Part shown: piece by piece, positions 10,064 through 20,045 of the stretch
Position numbering within the stretch: the first letter of the stretch is position 1
How the letters are laid out: every line of letters starts with the position of its first letter
From: Nitrososphaerota archaeon
Lineage (GTDB): Archaea; Thermoproteota; Nitrososphaeria; Conexivisphaerales; UBA164
Assembly (NCBI GenBank): GCA_023381255.1
Contig: JAMCTX010000011.1
Span: 60,413-124,412 of the forward strand
DNA: 64,000 nucleotides
Direction of reading: 5' to 3'
Position numbers and translations under genes: made by a program
Notes under the pieces: model-generated
Told to the model about the DNA's origin: nothing
The model's database searches: none
The model's input: the letters and a program-made list of their open reading frames with translations, nothing else

Positions 10064-10090
10064 TATGCGTTATACCAACCCTATGAACTA

Positions 10091-12820
10091 TTACCTGTAA
10101 TACTGAACCGCGGTTTTTTCTATTGTCTTTCCTTCCCTTGAAGCCCTTACCTTCTTTATAGCTTCTTCAAAGTGCTTTTGACCTATGTAAACCTGTTCAA
10201 GTCCCTTATTGGCATCTTCTAGCGTTTTGTTCTTTTTCAAATGTTCTTGTAGCACTATGGATGTTGCTGTATTTACAACAGATTCAAGGTCAGCACCACT
10301 AAAGTCCTCAGTTTCATCAGCTATCCTCTCTAAGCTCACTTCGTCATCAATATTGCAAAGCCCTTCTGAAACACCCTTTGATGAACAAATAGGCACACCT
10401 CTTGTGTGTATCTTCAGTATTTCTAACCTTGACGGTTTGTCGGGCTTTGGCACATATATCAGCCTGTCAAATCTTCCAGCTCTCAGCAGTGCCGGATCGA
10501 TCATATCAATCCTGTTCGTCGAACCAATTACCACAACGCCATGTAATGGCTCTATCCCATCAAGTTCCGTGAGCAACTGGGAAACAACTTTTTCCGTGAC
10601 GCCACTGTCAGAAGCCATTCCCCTTACAGGTGCTAGTGCATCAAGCTCGTCAAAGAATATTATGCACGGAGCTGCCTGCCTCGCTTTCCTGAAAACTTCC
10701 CTTACCGCCTTTTCTGACTCACCGACCCATTTCGAAAGCAACTCCGGGCCTCTGACGCTTATAAAGTTTGCTTCACTCTCTGTGGCCACGGCCTTTGCAA
10801 GCATGGTTTTTCCTGTGCCAGGCGGTCCATAAATTAAGAGTCCCTTTGGTATTCTGTAGCTAAGCATCTTATAAAGATCAGGAATTTTTAGTGGTAATTC
10901 AACGGCCTCCTTAAGCTCATTCTTGACGTCTTCCAGCCCTCCTATGTCTTCCCACTTTACTTCAGGCGTTTCGAGGTAAACCTCCCTCATTGCCGATGGA
11001 GTGATTCCCTTGAGCGCATCCTCAAAATCCTGCATCTTTACATTAAGTTCTTCTAGAATCTCGGTTGGAATCCTTTCTTCCTCTAAATTTATTTTTGGCA
11101 GAACCCTTTTAAGAGCCTTTATTGCTGCTTCCTTGCACAGATATTCAAGGTCAGCCCCTACAAAACCGTGCGTCTGTGAAGCAAGCCTTTCGATAACCAT
11201 CTTTGGGAGTATTTTCTCTATAGCTTCTATTGCCACCACTTTGCTGGCATCATTATGGCTGTTTTCATTTAATGCTAATACAAAATTTGCAGCATTAACC
11301 TTAATTTTATTCAGTATTTTCTCTATAGCTTCTATTGCCACCACTTTGCTGGCATCATTATGGCTGTTTTCATTTAATGCTAATACAAAATTTGCAGCAT
11401 TAACCTTAATTTCTTTCGAATAATCTGATAAACCAGTTGTATTTGTATTAGGGAGATATTTTTTTAACGCATCCAAGCCAAGCTTTATGCTGTCTTCTGG
11501 AGCGTTGATTTCCGTTAGAGCTGACAGATAATCACCGATTTTTATTTCTAAATTTCCAAGATTAGGGAGATATTTTTTTAACGCATCCAAGCCAAGCTTT
11601 ATGCTGTCTTCTGGAGCGTTGATTTCCGTTAGAGCTGACAGATAATCACCGATTTTTATTTCTAAATTTCCAAGAGTATTAATCGTCTCTGGTGTTAGCT
11701 TGTCTGAATTAATATCTATCCCAGGAAATGGCATATTTCTGGTATGTATCTGTAATATCTCCAGCCTGCCTGTTTTGTCCGGAACCTTTAGTTCAATTTC
11801 CCTATCAAACCTTCCAGGCCTCCTCAGCGCTGGGTCGATGGCATTTGGCCTATTTGTAGCACCGATAACTATCACCTTTCCCCTGGCTTCAAGCCCGTCC
11901 ATCAGGGTTAGCAGCTGGCTTACAACCCTTCTTTCAACCTCCCCTGTAACTTCATCCCTCTTGGGTGCTATTGCATCAATTTCATCTATAAATATTATCG
12001 ACGGCGCCTTCTCCTTTGCTTCCTGAAACTTCTCCCTCAACCTGGCCTCAGATTCCCCGTAGAATTTGCTCATGATTTCAGGGCCTGAAATATGTATAAA
12101 TGTAGCGTTGGTTTCATTAGCAACGGCTTTGGCAAGCAGCGTTTTTCCTGTGCCGGGTGGGCCATAAAGGAGAACACCTTTGGGAGGCTCTATCCCCAGC
12201 CTTTCGAACAGTTCCGGATGCCTCAGCGGAAGCTCCACCATCTCCCTTATCTTTTGTATCTCATCTTTTAGACCGCCTATGTCTTCGTATGTTATCCTGG
12301 GCACACCCTTTAAGCCCTGCCCCTTTCCACTCCTTTCAATTGCCGTCTTCTGATTTATTATAACGGCTTCGGCATTTGCCGGCGAAGTTTGAACTACGTT
12401 GAATGTTATCCTGCCACCAAAATAAGGCACAATAATGTTGTCTCCTTTGACAACCGGAAGCCCTTCCAAGGCATCAGTTATGTACCTTTCATCTATGTAC
12501 GGCACATCCTCAAGCGGCGAAATTATTATCTTTTCAGATGGCACGGCTTTCACTTTCCTTATTGATACATTATCACCGATTGCAACCCCGGAATTGCTCC
12601 TTATCAGGCCATCTATCCTTACTATTCCTCTCCCCTCGTCAGTTGGGTACAGAGGCAAGACCTTTGCCACTGTTTTCCTTTTACCTTTAATTTCAATTAC
12701 GTCGCCGCTCTGCAGGTTCAGCACGTCCATAACTTCATAATCAACCCTAGCTACACCGCGGCCAACATCTCTAGTATAAGCCTCCATTACCTTCAAAGTA
12801 ACAGAGTTAGATTCTGACAT
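10091..12820 (-). CDS. VAT/Cdc48-type AAA+ ATPase with tandem-repeat insertion in the D1 lid
   Basis: Two AAA domains ([63 protein letters not shown]) after an N-domain; insertion between HTRNMPF and THGFVGADL. Confidence 0.95.
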   Translation of the reverse strand: MSESNSVTLKVMEAYTRDVGRGVARVDYEVMDVLNLQSGDVIEIKGKRKTVAKVLPLYPTDEGRGIVRIDGLIRSNSGVAIGDNVSIRKVKAVPSEKIIISPLEDVPYIDERYITDALEGLPVVKGDNIIVPYFGGRITFNVVQTSPANAEAVIINQKTAIERSGKGQGLKGVPRITYEDIGGLKDEIQKIREMVELPLRHPELFERLGIEPPKGVLLYGPPGTGKTLLAKAVANETNATFIHISGPEIMSKFYGESEARLREKFQEAKEKAPSIIFIDEIDAIAPKRDEVTGEVERRVVSQLLTLMDGLEARGKVIVIGATNRPNAIDPALRRPGRFDREIELKVPDKTGRLEILQIHTRNMPFPGIDINSDKLTPETINTLGNLEIKIGDYLSALTEINAPEDSIKLGLDALKKYLPNLGNLEIKIGDYLSALTEINAPEDSIKLGLDALKKYLPNTNTTGLSDYSKEIKVNAANFVLALNENSHNDASKVVAIEAIEKILNKIKVNAANFVLALNENSHNDASKVVAIEAIEKILPKMVIERLASQTHGFVGADLEYLCKEAAIKALKRVLPKINLEEERIPTEILEELNVKMQDFEDALKGITPSAMREVYLETPEVKWEDIGGLEDVKNELKEAVELPLKIPDLYKMLSYRIPKGLLIYGPPGTGKTMLAKAVATESEANFISVRGPELLSKWVGESEKAVREVFRKARQAAPCIIFFDELDALAPVRGMASDSGVTEKVVSQLLTELDGIEPLHGVVVIGSTNRIDMIDPALLRAGRFDRLIYVPKPDKPSRLEILKIHTRGVPICSSKGVSEGLCNIDDEVSLERIADETEDFSGADLESVVNTATSIVLQEHLKKNKTLEDANKGLEQVYIGQKHFEEAIKKVRASREGKTIEKTAVQYYR
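11208..11417. repeat. Tandem duplication, 2 x 105 bp (35 aa), in the VAT gene
   Basis: agtattttctctatagcttctattgcc...aaccttaattt repeats with period 105 (11208 and 11313); identical apart from the last few bases. Confidence 0.97.
11447..11674. repeat. Tandem duplication, 2 x 114 bp (38 aa), in the VAT gene
   Basis: attagggagatatttttttaacgcatcc...aaatttccaag at 11447-11560 and 11561-11674, identical by eye. Confidence 0.97.
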
Positions 12821-13023
12821 ATCACAATACCTCAGTAGTCTTAAATCGTATTGGCTTTTATATTTTTCCGCATCTTTCCTCCATAGCTTTCATTTAAACA
12901 CCGATAATATATCGAGGTTTTCGTGCACTGTATCCCTGAGCCGCCACAGCGTACTTTTCACGTGTCCCATGATAGCCGTATTTGCTAAAGCTTAATAATC
13001 TATAATTTTTATGATTTGCTGAT

Positions 13024-13108
13024 GCGGGGGTCGCCTAGACTGGTCAATGGCGCGAGGCTCAGAACCTCGTCCCGTTGGGGTGCGTGGGTTCAAATCCCAC
13101 TCCCCGCA
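13024..13108 (+). tRNA. tRNA-Leu (CAG)
   Basis: Acceptor GCGGGGG/TCCCCGC, anticodon stem CGAGG-CTCAGAA-CCTCG, long variable arm CCCGTTGGG, T-arm GTGGGTTCAAATCCCAC. Confidence 0.93.
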
Positions 13109-13334
13109 AGTTTTTTACGAACGCTATGCAAATTTGGCGTTAATTTATGATGCAGATAAGCCCACAATTGCTGGATCACTTTAAAGATGACGCTCCGCCG
13201 TAAAGCCTGTTACATTCTTGTAGAGGGACAAGGAGGTTATTTTTATTTTCCCTGCAGCGCTTTTTTGGTCATTCGTTGGATATATTTTTACCCCTGCAAC
13301 TGTTATAATTTATTTACCATGTTTTTTTATAAAC

Positions 13335-13391
13335 ATCAAGTCCGCGTGCTACCCTCGGAGAATTACAGCTTCCCAAGGCCCCAGACTTGAT
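13335..13391. ncRNA. Candidate structured small RNA
   Basis: 8-bp stem ATCAAGTC/GACTTGAT enclosing an inner stem CCCTCGG/CCCAAGG (one mismatch); AT-rich TATA-like element ~26 bp upstream on +. Confidence 0.25.
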
Positions 13392-13442
13392 TTAAAACCT
13401 GCAGCTAAACTATTATATTGACGGCACAGTTATCATGCAACA

Positions 13443-14492
13443 ATGAAAATTTTGGATGTGGATTATCGCCTAAAATTAATAAAATTAAGGCTTGATAATG
13501 AGGATGACCTGTGGGAATTTTATAATTTTTTGTATAAAGATGATGAACTGGTCGGGAGAACTACGCGGGAAATTAAGACTAACGACAGCAGCTATAGAAG
13601 AAGCATCACTGTCAGAATTAAAGTGGAATGGGCGGAGATGCAGCCAATGAGCAGCAGGCTAAGGGTGCACGGCATTATAACTGATTGCCCTGATGACATT
13701 GAAATTAAGGGCAAGCACCACACAATAAACATTGATCCAGGTTATATTGTTACAGTGGTGAAGGAACAGAGCTGGAATCAGCCGGACATAAACAGAATAA
13801 AGGAGGCTGAGAAAAGAACCAGAATAAATTTGATTATAATATCTGTGGATAATGAAGAAGTTGCCATAGCAAAGCTGACCAACAGCGGGATGTCAGTTTT
13901 GATGCAAAAGGGCATTGACGTAAAGGTTAAGGGCCATCCTGACTCAAATGAAAATAAGAAAAAAGAAGTTGTATCAGAAGTTACTGAAGAAATTGCCAAG
14001 ATTGTTGAAGTACAGAGACCTGATTTTATTGCGTTTGCGGGCCCATCAATGTTAAAAAACGAATTTTTAGAACAGCTAAAGCCAAGGGTAAGAGGCAGGG
14101 AGATCATATCAGTGGATACATCATATGGAGGCATTGCTGGCATAAATGAGGCGCTTAAAAGGGATACATTGAACAAGGCAATTAAAAACTTGCAGGTTCT
14201 TGAAGAAATTGCCATAATGGAGGAATTTAATGCCAGGATAAGCAAAAATATGCCTGTTAGTTATGGAATCGACAACGTTGAAATGGCAGCAACCCTTGGG
14301 GCAATAGAATATCTGTTTGTTCTATCAGCTATGCTCAATGACCAGCTTGCAAGGGACAGAATTATAAAGATCATGGACAGCGTTGAAAAAAAGGGAGGGA
14401 GAGTTAAAATTTTTACCGCGGACGATAATGCCAAGACCTGGTTAAAGAGCTTCGGCGGAATTGCCGCTTTTCTGAGATTTGCGGTTCAGTAG
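13443..14492 (+). CDS. pelA: mRNA surveillance protein pelota
   Basis: Dom34/pelota pattern (DDLWEFYNFLYKDDELVGRTTR, HHTINIDPG, SYGIDNVEMAATLGAIEYLFVLSAML). Confidence 0.93.
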   Translation: MKILDVDYRLKLIKLRLDNEDDLWEFYNFLYKDDELVGRTTREIKTNDSSYRRSITVRIKVEWAEMQPMSSRLRVHGIITDCPDDIEIKGKHHTINIDPGYIVTVVKEQSWNQPDINRIKEAEKRTRINLIIISVDNEEVAIAKLTNSGMSVLMQKGIDVKVKGHPDSNENKKKEVVSEVTEEIAKIVEVQRPDFIAFAGPSMLKNEFLEQLKPRVRGREIISVDTSYGGIAGINEALKRDTLNKAIKNLQVLEEIAIMEEFNARISKNMPVSYGIDNVEMAATLGAIEYLFVLSAMLNDQLARDRIIKIMDSVEKKGGRVKIFTADDNAKTWLKSFGGIAAFLRFAVQ

Positions 14493-15013
14493 TCCAGCAC
14501 GTTATATATCTTGTAATTACTCAATTTTTCCTTTCCGTTCAGGTAGTTAAGCACGACCAAGTACGCAAGGGCGCTTACCCTGGCTCCTGCAGATTCTATG
14601 AGGTTAACCGCTGCAAGCGTGGTTCCACCGGTTGCCAGCAGGTCATCTACTAGCAGCACGTTTTCACCTCTTTGAAAAGCGTCTTCATGAACTTCTATTA
14701 TTTCCTTCCCATATTCAAGCTCATATGTAACGCTCTTCTTTCTCCAGGGCAATTTGCCCCCTTTCCTTATAGGGACAAACCCAACCTTTAACATGGATGA
14801 CAAAGGGGCGCCGACTATAAACCCCCTTGCCTCTATTGCTGCAACCTTGTCTATTTCTTCTGAAGACAATTTCGTGGCAAGAAAATTCAGCGCGAAATTG
14901 AATGCTTCATAATTTCCGAAGAGGGGCGTCAGGTCCCTGAATATCACGCCCTTGATTGGATAATCGTTGATGTCCCTGATATATTGTTTAAGATCGCTGC
15001 TTGACCTTATCAC
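14486..15013 (-). CDS. apt: Adenine phosphoribosyltransferase
   Basis: PIKGVIFRDLTPLF, AAIEARGFIVGAPL, VLLVDDLLATGGTTLAA PRPP motif. Confidence 0.93.
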   Translation of the reverse strand: MIRSSSDLKQYIRDINDYPIKGVIFRDLTPLFGNYEAFNFALNFLATKLSSEEIDKVAAIEARGFIVGAPLSSMLKVGFVPIRKGGKLPWRKKSVTYELEYGKEIIEVHEDAFQRGENVLLVDDLLATGGTTLAAVNLIESAGARVSALAYLVVLNYLNGKEKLSNYKIYNVLDY

Positions 15014-15055
15014 TCCTTTATTTTTAAAATGCGGCCTTATAAGCCTATATTATTT

Positions 15056-15877
15056 TCATTTCAAAAGTGATGGGAAAAAGTGCCCTTTGCCCTTCGCTTG
15101 TTTCAAATTATCCCACTCACTGAGGATTTTAACGGCTTCATTGCTTACCTTTATCATCTTATCAACGCCTGCATTTGGTGTAAAATCTCCAGAAGAGCGG
15201 TTGGCTATTGCAGCAAATATTGCACCCGCTCTAACGCCATATATTGAAGACAGCGTGAACAGAGTTGATGATTCCATCTCCATGTTGATTATCTTTAGCC
15301 CCCGCAGCGTATCTACTATTTTGGAAGAAAAACCGTTTGTAAAGCCCCCGTACCCTGGCCTGCCCTGCCCCAGGTAAAAGCTGTCTGTGGAATATGTTAG
15401 ACCAGTCCAGTACCCAACGCCCACCGTTTCTGCGGCCTCAATGAGCGCTGATACCACCTCATAATTGGCTACAGCGGGGTATCCAAGAGGCGCATATGCG
15501 CGGGTTGCTCCATCAGCTCTGAAAGCACCGAGGGATATGATCAAGTCGCCGATTTGGACTTCATCGTTCATGGCGCCAGTTGTGCCTGTCCTTATCAGCG
15601 TATCAGCTCCTACTCTCAAAAGCTCCTCAATCGCAATTGCTATGGCTCCTGAACCTATGCCAGTAGATGTGCATGCAAGATCCACGCCGCTGTACTTTCC
15701 CTTATATGTTAAATACTCCCTTTCCTGCGCAACAAGCTGGCTGGTTTCCCAGCTTTCCGCGAACTTCTTTACTCTGTCCGGATCTCCTGGCAAAAATACA
15801 AATCTAGGTATAGAGCCCTTTTCAATCCTTATATGATAGAGCTTTTCGCCAACCTTTGGTTCCTCTGCTTTCTTCAT
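15056..15877 (-). CDS. Uridine phosphorylase family nucleoside phosphorylase
   Basis: YHIRIEKGSIPRFVFLPGDPDRVKKFAESWE; STGIGSGAIAIAIEEL; NMEMESSTLFTL. Confidence 0.9.
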   Translation of the reverse strand: MKKAEEPKVGEKLYHIRIEKGSIPRFVFLPGDPDRVKKFAESWETSQLVAQEREYLTYKGKYSGVDLACTSTGIGSGAIAIAIEELLRVGADTLIRTGTTGAMNDEVQIGDLIISLGAFRADGATRAYAPLGYPAVANYEVVSALIEAAETVGVGYWTGLTYSTDSFYLGQGRPGYGGFTNGFSSKIVDTLRGLKIINMEMESSTLFTLSSIYGVRAGAIFAAIANRSSGDFTPNAGVDKMIKVSNEAVKILSEWDNLKQAKGKGHFFPSLLK

Positions 15878-15910
15878 GTCTTATGTTTTTACTTGTGATA
15901 TATAAATACT

Positions 15911-16540
15911 TTAAAAATCGGCACACCCCTGGTTTGGCAGTTCAAGCATCAGCTCACTGTTAACGCATATGCTTCCTTCGTGCGCAAGAAGCAAAAGGGA
16001 AAGGAACATCCTGACAACATCAATGGCATCCATGCCTCTTACAAGTTCGTAGAATGCCATACTCCCACCCTTCAGCCTTTCAAGTATTGTCTTCTTATAA
16101 TTCATTAATTCTTCAAGCATCAATGTTTCTGATATTATGGGGGCATCAATTGGTTCTATTGATTTTGGGCCTTCCATTCCCTTTTGGCTCAGAAGCTGGG
16201 ACACCATCTCCCTGAAAGCTTCCATCAGCTCGTCCACGTCCCCCGCGCTCAATTCTACAGGATATGAGGGCTGTATATCTATCGCTGGCCCCTCCAGCAG
16301 GGGCACTTCTGGCCTTGATTCCCTTACCTTGTAAAATATCCTCCCTGCCTTCAGCTTGTAAATTATGCTGGATGTTGATACTGCAACACCGCTAAGTCTG
16401 AAGTCCACCATCTGCATCTTTGTTGCATAATCCCTGAATATTTCCAGCAATGCATATACCTTGAGGTCCCACGGATCATACCTGTGCAGGGAATCCGGGT
16501 TAAGCAGAATTCTGAGAGCTTTGTCTCTTTCCTCCTCCAT
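15911..16540 (-). CDS. scpA: Segregation/condensation protein ScpA-like kleisin
   Basis: Short acidic ScpA-like ORF starting inside the 3' end of smc. Confidence 0.75.
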   Translation of the reverse strand: MEEERDKALRILLNPDSLHRYDPWDLKVYALLEIFRDYATKMQMVDFRLSGVAVSTSSIIYKLKAGRIFYKVRESRPEVPLLEGPAIDIQPSYPVELSAGDVDELMEAFREMVSQLLSQKGMEGPKSIEPIDAPIISETLMLEELMNYKKTILERLKGGSMAFYELVRGMDAIDVVRMFLSLLLLAHEGSICVNSELMLELPNQGCADF

Positions 16541-19500
16541 CTACAATCCTCTCCATGTTTAACCTTGCTATGTAACTTGAGCCCTCTTTCTCATACACAC
16601 CAATTATGTTATGCGCCTTTGATAGGACCGTGTCCCTCAGCGAAATCAAAATTATCTGGGATGCCTCACCCCATTTATTTAAAAATTCACCAAGGCGCTC
16701 TGCCTTCTCAGCATCCATGTTGGCGTCTATTTCATCAAACAGGTAAAATGGTGATGTGTATGCCGACTGTAAAGCCATGAGGAAGGCAACCGAAATTACT
16801 GCCTTTTCGCCACCGCTTAACGATGCTGATTCGCGAGGCATCTTATCCCCGAACTTGCCAAGCATAAACACACCACCAGAAAACGGGTTATCTGGGTATT
16901 CCAGCTCAAGCCATGCCTCCCCATCCGCAAGTTCCCTGAATACAGACCTGAGTTCCCTGTCTATCTTTTCGAATGCCTTTATGAACACTTCCCTCTTCTG
17001 CCTGTCTATTTCCTCTATAAAATTGACTATTGATTCCCTGTCCCTTTCCAGCTCGTTTCTCCTAACTGATGAATCCTTGTACGATGTGTAATATTCCTTA
17101 TAATCGTGCACGGCCATCCTGTTGAGCCTGAGCTGGAGATCGTTTAGCTCTGCCTGTAGCTCGGTTACAACCTGCTCATAATCCCCGTACAGGTCATACT
17201 GCTCTACGCTGATTGACTGGTATTCAGCATTTAGCCTCTGCAAGTCTTCCGTGTTCCTCTCAATAACACTTCTTGCCTTTGACAGCTTCCTTTCGTTTTC
17301 TTTTAATTTTCTGAGTACCTCTGACCTTGCATCCTCTGCAGATTTTGCGTCGCTGCTCTTCTGCTTCATAAGCTCCCTTGTTGACGTGAGTTCCCTTTCC
17401 AGAGCCTGAATTCTTGTTTCCAGCTCCTTCTTTGCAGCTTCAATTGCTGTAATCCTCTGCGTTGCCTCAAGCTCCTCCGAACTGAGTTCTTTGATCCTTT
17501 GCTCCTGCTGGTTAAGCGATTCCTGCGTAACGCCAAGCCTTGCCCTTATTTCCTCGATTTTTGCTCCAAGCTCCATTCCCTTCCCGCTGAGCTTCATCAG
17601 GTCCTGATTCATTCCCATTATTTCTCCCTGAACTGACCTTATCTTGTCTTCCAGCACGCCAGGGTCTGTTGCCTTTATTTCCAAACTTATCTGGTTAAGC
17701 TTTGATTCCATTTCCTGCTGCTTCGATGTCAATGATGATAGTGCCTGGGCCAGCTTTTCTGTTTTTTTCCTCTTTTCCTCAATGCCGGTCTTCATGGATT
17801 CAAGCCTCTTGCTTAACCCATCCACAATCCTGCTCTCCATCTGAGATATCCTGTAAAGCGCTTCCGCCTGCTTTTTGCTTACATCCCTGTTTATGGACCT
17901 ATTTCCAAGTTCGCTGTTTATCTGATGAATTTCTACCATAAGCTTCTTCAAAACACCGTTTTTCTCCTTAACCACCGCTGATAGCCTGTTTATGGTCTTC
18001 CTGATTTCCCTGAGCCGGTGCGCACTGAGCTTGTCTGAAAGTTTTAGACTTGTAATGTAGCCGAGCTCCACCATCCCCCTTCCAAAAATAGCACCATCTT
18101 CCCGAATCCATGAAGAGCAGCAGGCGGATTCCTTTATGCAAACATTGCCAAACAGGGTTGTGACCATCGGTTCCATCTTCTTTCCAAACTCCATTACACC
18201 AACTATGGAATCCTCGCAGGCTTTAGAACCGCTGAACATTGAAAGAAGCAATATCCTGCTTCTGGGCAGGCTCTTCATGGCATTTTCAAGGTTCTGGTCA
18301 AAGCTTTCAAACACAAATGGATTTCCCAAGGCTTCAATTGCTGCACTTACCTGAGCCTTGTACCCCTGCTTTGCGTGGATCAGGTCGCCAATTCTGCCCA
18401 GGTACCCCCTGAAAACACCCGAATCAAAAAGCTCTTCCGCCGCATCCGGTGACATCTTTGAAGTTAACCTGTTAAACGCCTCCTCCACGCTTACTTCCTT
18501 TATTGATTTTAGTATAACTTCGTTGGCTTCCCTCAATCCGTCAGCTACTGCCTCCCTGAATGTGGAAAGTTTCTGAAGCCTTGCCAGCAACTCCGCTACC
18601 TTTTCAGATTCTTCGGAGCTTACGCCCTTGAGCGCATTTATCCCGGATTCAAGTTCGCTTTGTACCCCGGTTACCGATTCAATGTTTTTTATCAGTTGAT
18701 CCATTTTTTCCTGCTCATCCTTAAGTGAATCGCCCATCTTAGCAAGCTTGCTGCTTATTTCCTCTTTTCTTTCCCTCACTTTTCCAAGCAGACCAAGCAT
18801 TTTCTCCTGTTCCTTCTGCAGGTCAGTCCTTCTGGCTCTGTTCTTTTCATACTCTGTGTTAATTGAATGCAGTTCCTTTTCCTTGCGCTCAATCTCCTTT
18901 GAAAGCTCCGCCTGCTGCCTGTCCATTCCCTCTTTTTCGCCTGAGGCCTTCTCCCTTTCAGCCTGCAACTGATTTTTCATTAAGTTCAAGTTTGATATTA
19001 CGTTCTGCACTCTTGACTTTTCATCCTTTACCTGAAGCAGCCTTCTGGCGATGAACGAGCGTTCGCTTTCCTGAGAATCGTAGCTGGCTCGGGCATTCGA
19101 GAGTTCCGTTATCTTTGCTTCAGTTTCCTGGTCCATTGTGAGGGTTCCGGCACTTAGTAGTCTCTGGATCTCAGCTTCAAGCCTGCCATTTTCCTCTAAA
19201 AGTTTGCTTTCTTCCTTCTTAAACGATTCTAACTCGTTTGTTTTATTTCCTATCTTATCAGCAATCATGGATTTCCTGTATCTCTGCAACTCACGCTGCA
19301 AAGATTCATACCTGAGCTGATCGTTTCTCTCCCGTTCAAGCTTGATCATGCTTTCCCTTCTCTCGTCTAGTTTGGCAAATATTACAGCTAGCTGTGAGTC
19401 AGCTTCCCTGAGCCTTTGCACCGCCTCCCCCTTTCTGTCATCGTAAGCCTTTATGCCAACTATGTCCTCCAGAATAGCCCTCCTTTCAGCTGGCGTTGTT

Positions 19501-19943
19501 TCCGCTATCCTGTTTAGGGCACCCTGCGGCACAATATTTATTCCGTCAAATGATATCCTGGCTGAAAGCAGAAGGTCAATTATTGCATTTCTGGTGCTCC
19601 TTTTTCCGTTTAAAAAGTATTTCTGCGAACCGTCCTCAAACAGTTCCCTTGTTATGTTTACAGTTTCTTCCTGGACCGGAAGGGCATGGTTATCGTTTAC
19701 GATCTGAATGGAGACCCTGCCCTGCTTTATTTTTGCCTTTTCGTTTATGAGGGAGCTCATCTTGCTTTCCCTCAGTGATTTGGGGCTGTTTTCACCGAGC
19801 ACGAACCTTATTGCGTCAATTATATTGGATTTGCCGCTTCCGTTCTGACCAGAAACTGCGTTGAATCCGCGGGCAAGCTCAATCGTAACGTTTTTCTCGA
19901 ACGATTTGAACCCCCTGATCTCAAGCTTAGATATGTAAACCAC
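16500..19943 (-). CDS. smc: Chromosome segregation protein SMC
   Basis: LEIRGFKSFEKN..AVSGQNGSGKSNIIDAIRFVLGE, coiled coils, hinge, LSGGEKAVISVAFLMALQ, FYLFDEIDANMD. Confidence 0.97.
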   Translation of the reverse strand: MVYISKLEIRGFKSFEKNVTIELARGFNAVSGQNGSGKSNIIDAIRFVLGENSPKSLRESKMSSLINEKAKIKQGRVSIQIVNDNHALPVQEETVNITRELFEDGSQKYFLNGKRSTRNAIIDLLLSARISFDGINIVPQGALNRIAETTPAERRAILEDIVGIKAYDDRKGEAVQRLREADSQLAVIFAKLDERRESMIKLERERNDQLRYESLQRELQRYRKSMIADKIGNKTNELESFKKEESKLLEENGRLEAEIQRLLSAGTLTMDQETEAKITELSNARASYDSQESERSFIARRLLQVKDEKSRVQNVISNLNLMKNQLQAEREKASGEKEGMDRQQAELSKEIERKEKELHSINTEYEKNRARRTDLQKEQEKMLGLLGKVRERKEEISSKLAKMGDSLKDEQEKMDQLIKNIESVTGVQSELESGINALKGVSSEESEKVAELLARLQKLSTFREAVADGLREANEVILKSIKEVSVEEAFNRLTSKMSPDAAEELFDSGVFRGYLGRIGDLIHAKQGYKAQVSAAIEALGNPFVFESFDQNLENAMKSLPRSRILLLSMFSGSKACEDSIVGVMEFGKKMEPMVTTLFGNVCIKESACCSSWIREDGAIFGRGMVELGYITSLKLSDKLSAHRLREIRKTINRLSAVVKEKNGVLKKLMVEIHQINSELGNRSINRDVSKKQAEALYRISQMESRIVDGLSKRLESMKTGIEEKRKKTEKLAQALSSLTSKQQEMESKLNQISLEIKATDPGVLEDKIRSVQGEIMGMNQDLMKLSGKGMELGAKIEEIRARLGVTQESLNQQEQRIKELSSEELEATQRITAIEAAKKELETRIQALERELTSTRELMKQKSSDAKSAEDARSEVLRKLKENERKLSKARSVIERNTEDLQRLNAEYQSISVEQYDLYGDYEQVVTELQAELNDLQLRLNRMAVHDYKEYYTSYKDSSVRRNELERDRESIVNFIEEIDRQKREVFIKAFEKIDRELRSVFRELADGEAWLELEYPDNPFSGGVFMLGKFGDKMPRESASLSGGEKAVISVAFLMALQSAYTSPFYLFDEIDANMDAEKAERLGEFLNKWGEASQIILISLRDTVLSKAHNIIGVYEKEGSSYIARLNMERIVDGGGKRQSSQNSA

Positions 19944-20045
19944 GCAACATATAACAAATTACTACAATTTATTCTTTTTCAAATATATACCAATAATTTT
20001 GTATATTACCAAAAAATTAATAAAGCAAAAAATTTTTGTAATTTT

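Larger units (their letters stand above)
7212..10100 (+). pseudogene. TnpB-family (IS605 OrfB) gene with one in-frame stop (TAA 7644-7646), interrupted by an IS at 8008-9295
   Basis: Segments 7212-7643, 7647-8007 and 9304-~9880 share one frame once the IS plus one TSD copy are removed (...ESMPERV|CGIDSNPDGFAVAMVKNDG...). RuvC-I GIDSN, RuvC-II AIVIENL, RuvC-III-like SIHESAALCIGRR. Confidence 0.85.

Noticed and set aside
9880-10100. C-terminal tail of ORF 9342-10100 as genuine protein
   Set aside because: Composition and dense hairpins fit structured RNA better than coding sequence; not certain.
10209-12740. Long plus-strand ORFs (up to 207 aa) antisense to VAT
   Set aside because: Low-complexity Ser/Thr/Leu shadow ORFs of a strongly conserved gene.
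13187-13390. 67-aa ORF between tRNA-Leu and pelA
   Set aside because: Aromatic/low-complexity translation with no motif; the region looks intergenic or RNA.
16484-19750. Numerous plus-strand ORFs antisense to smc
   Set aside because: No recognisable domains; artefacts of the coiled-coil coding strand.
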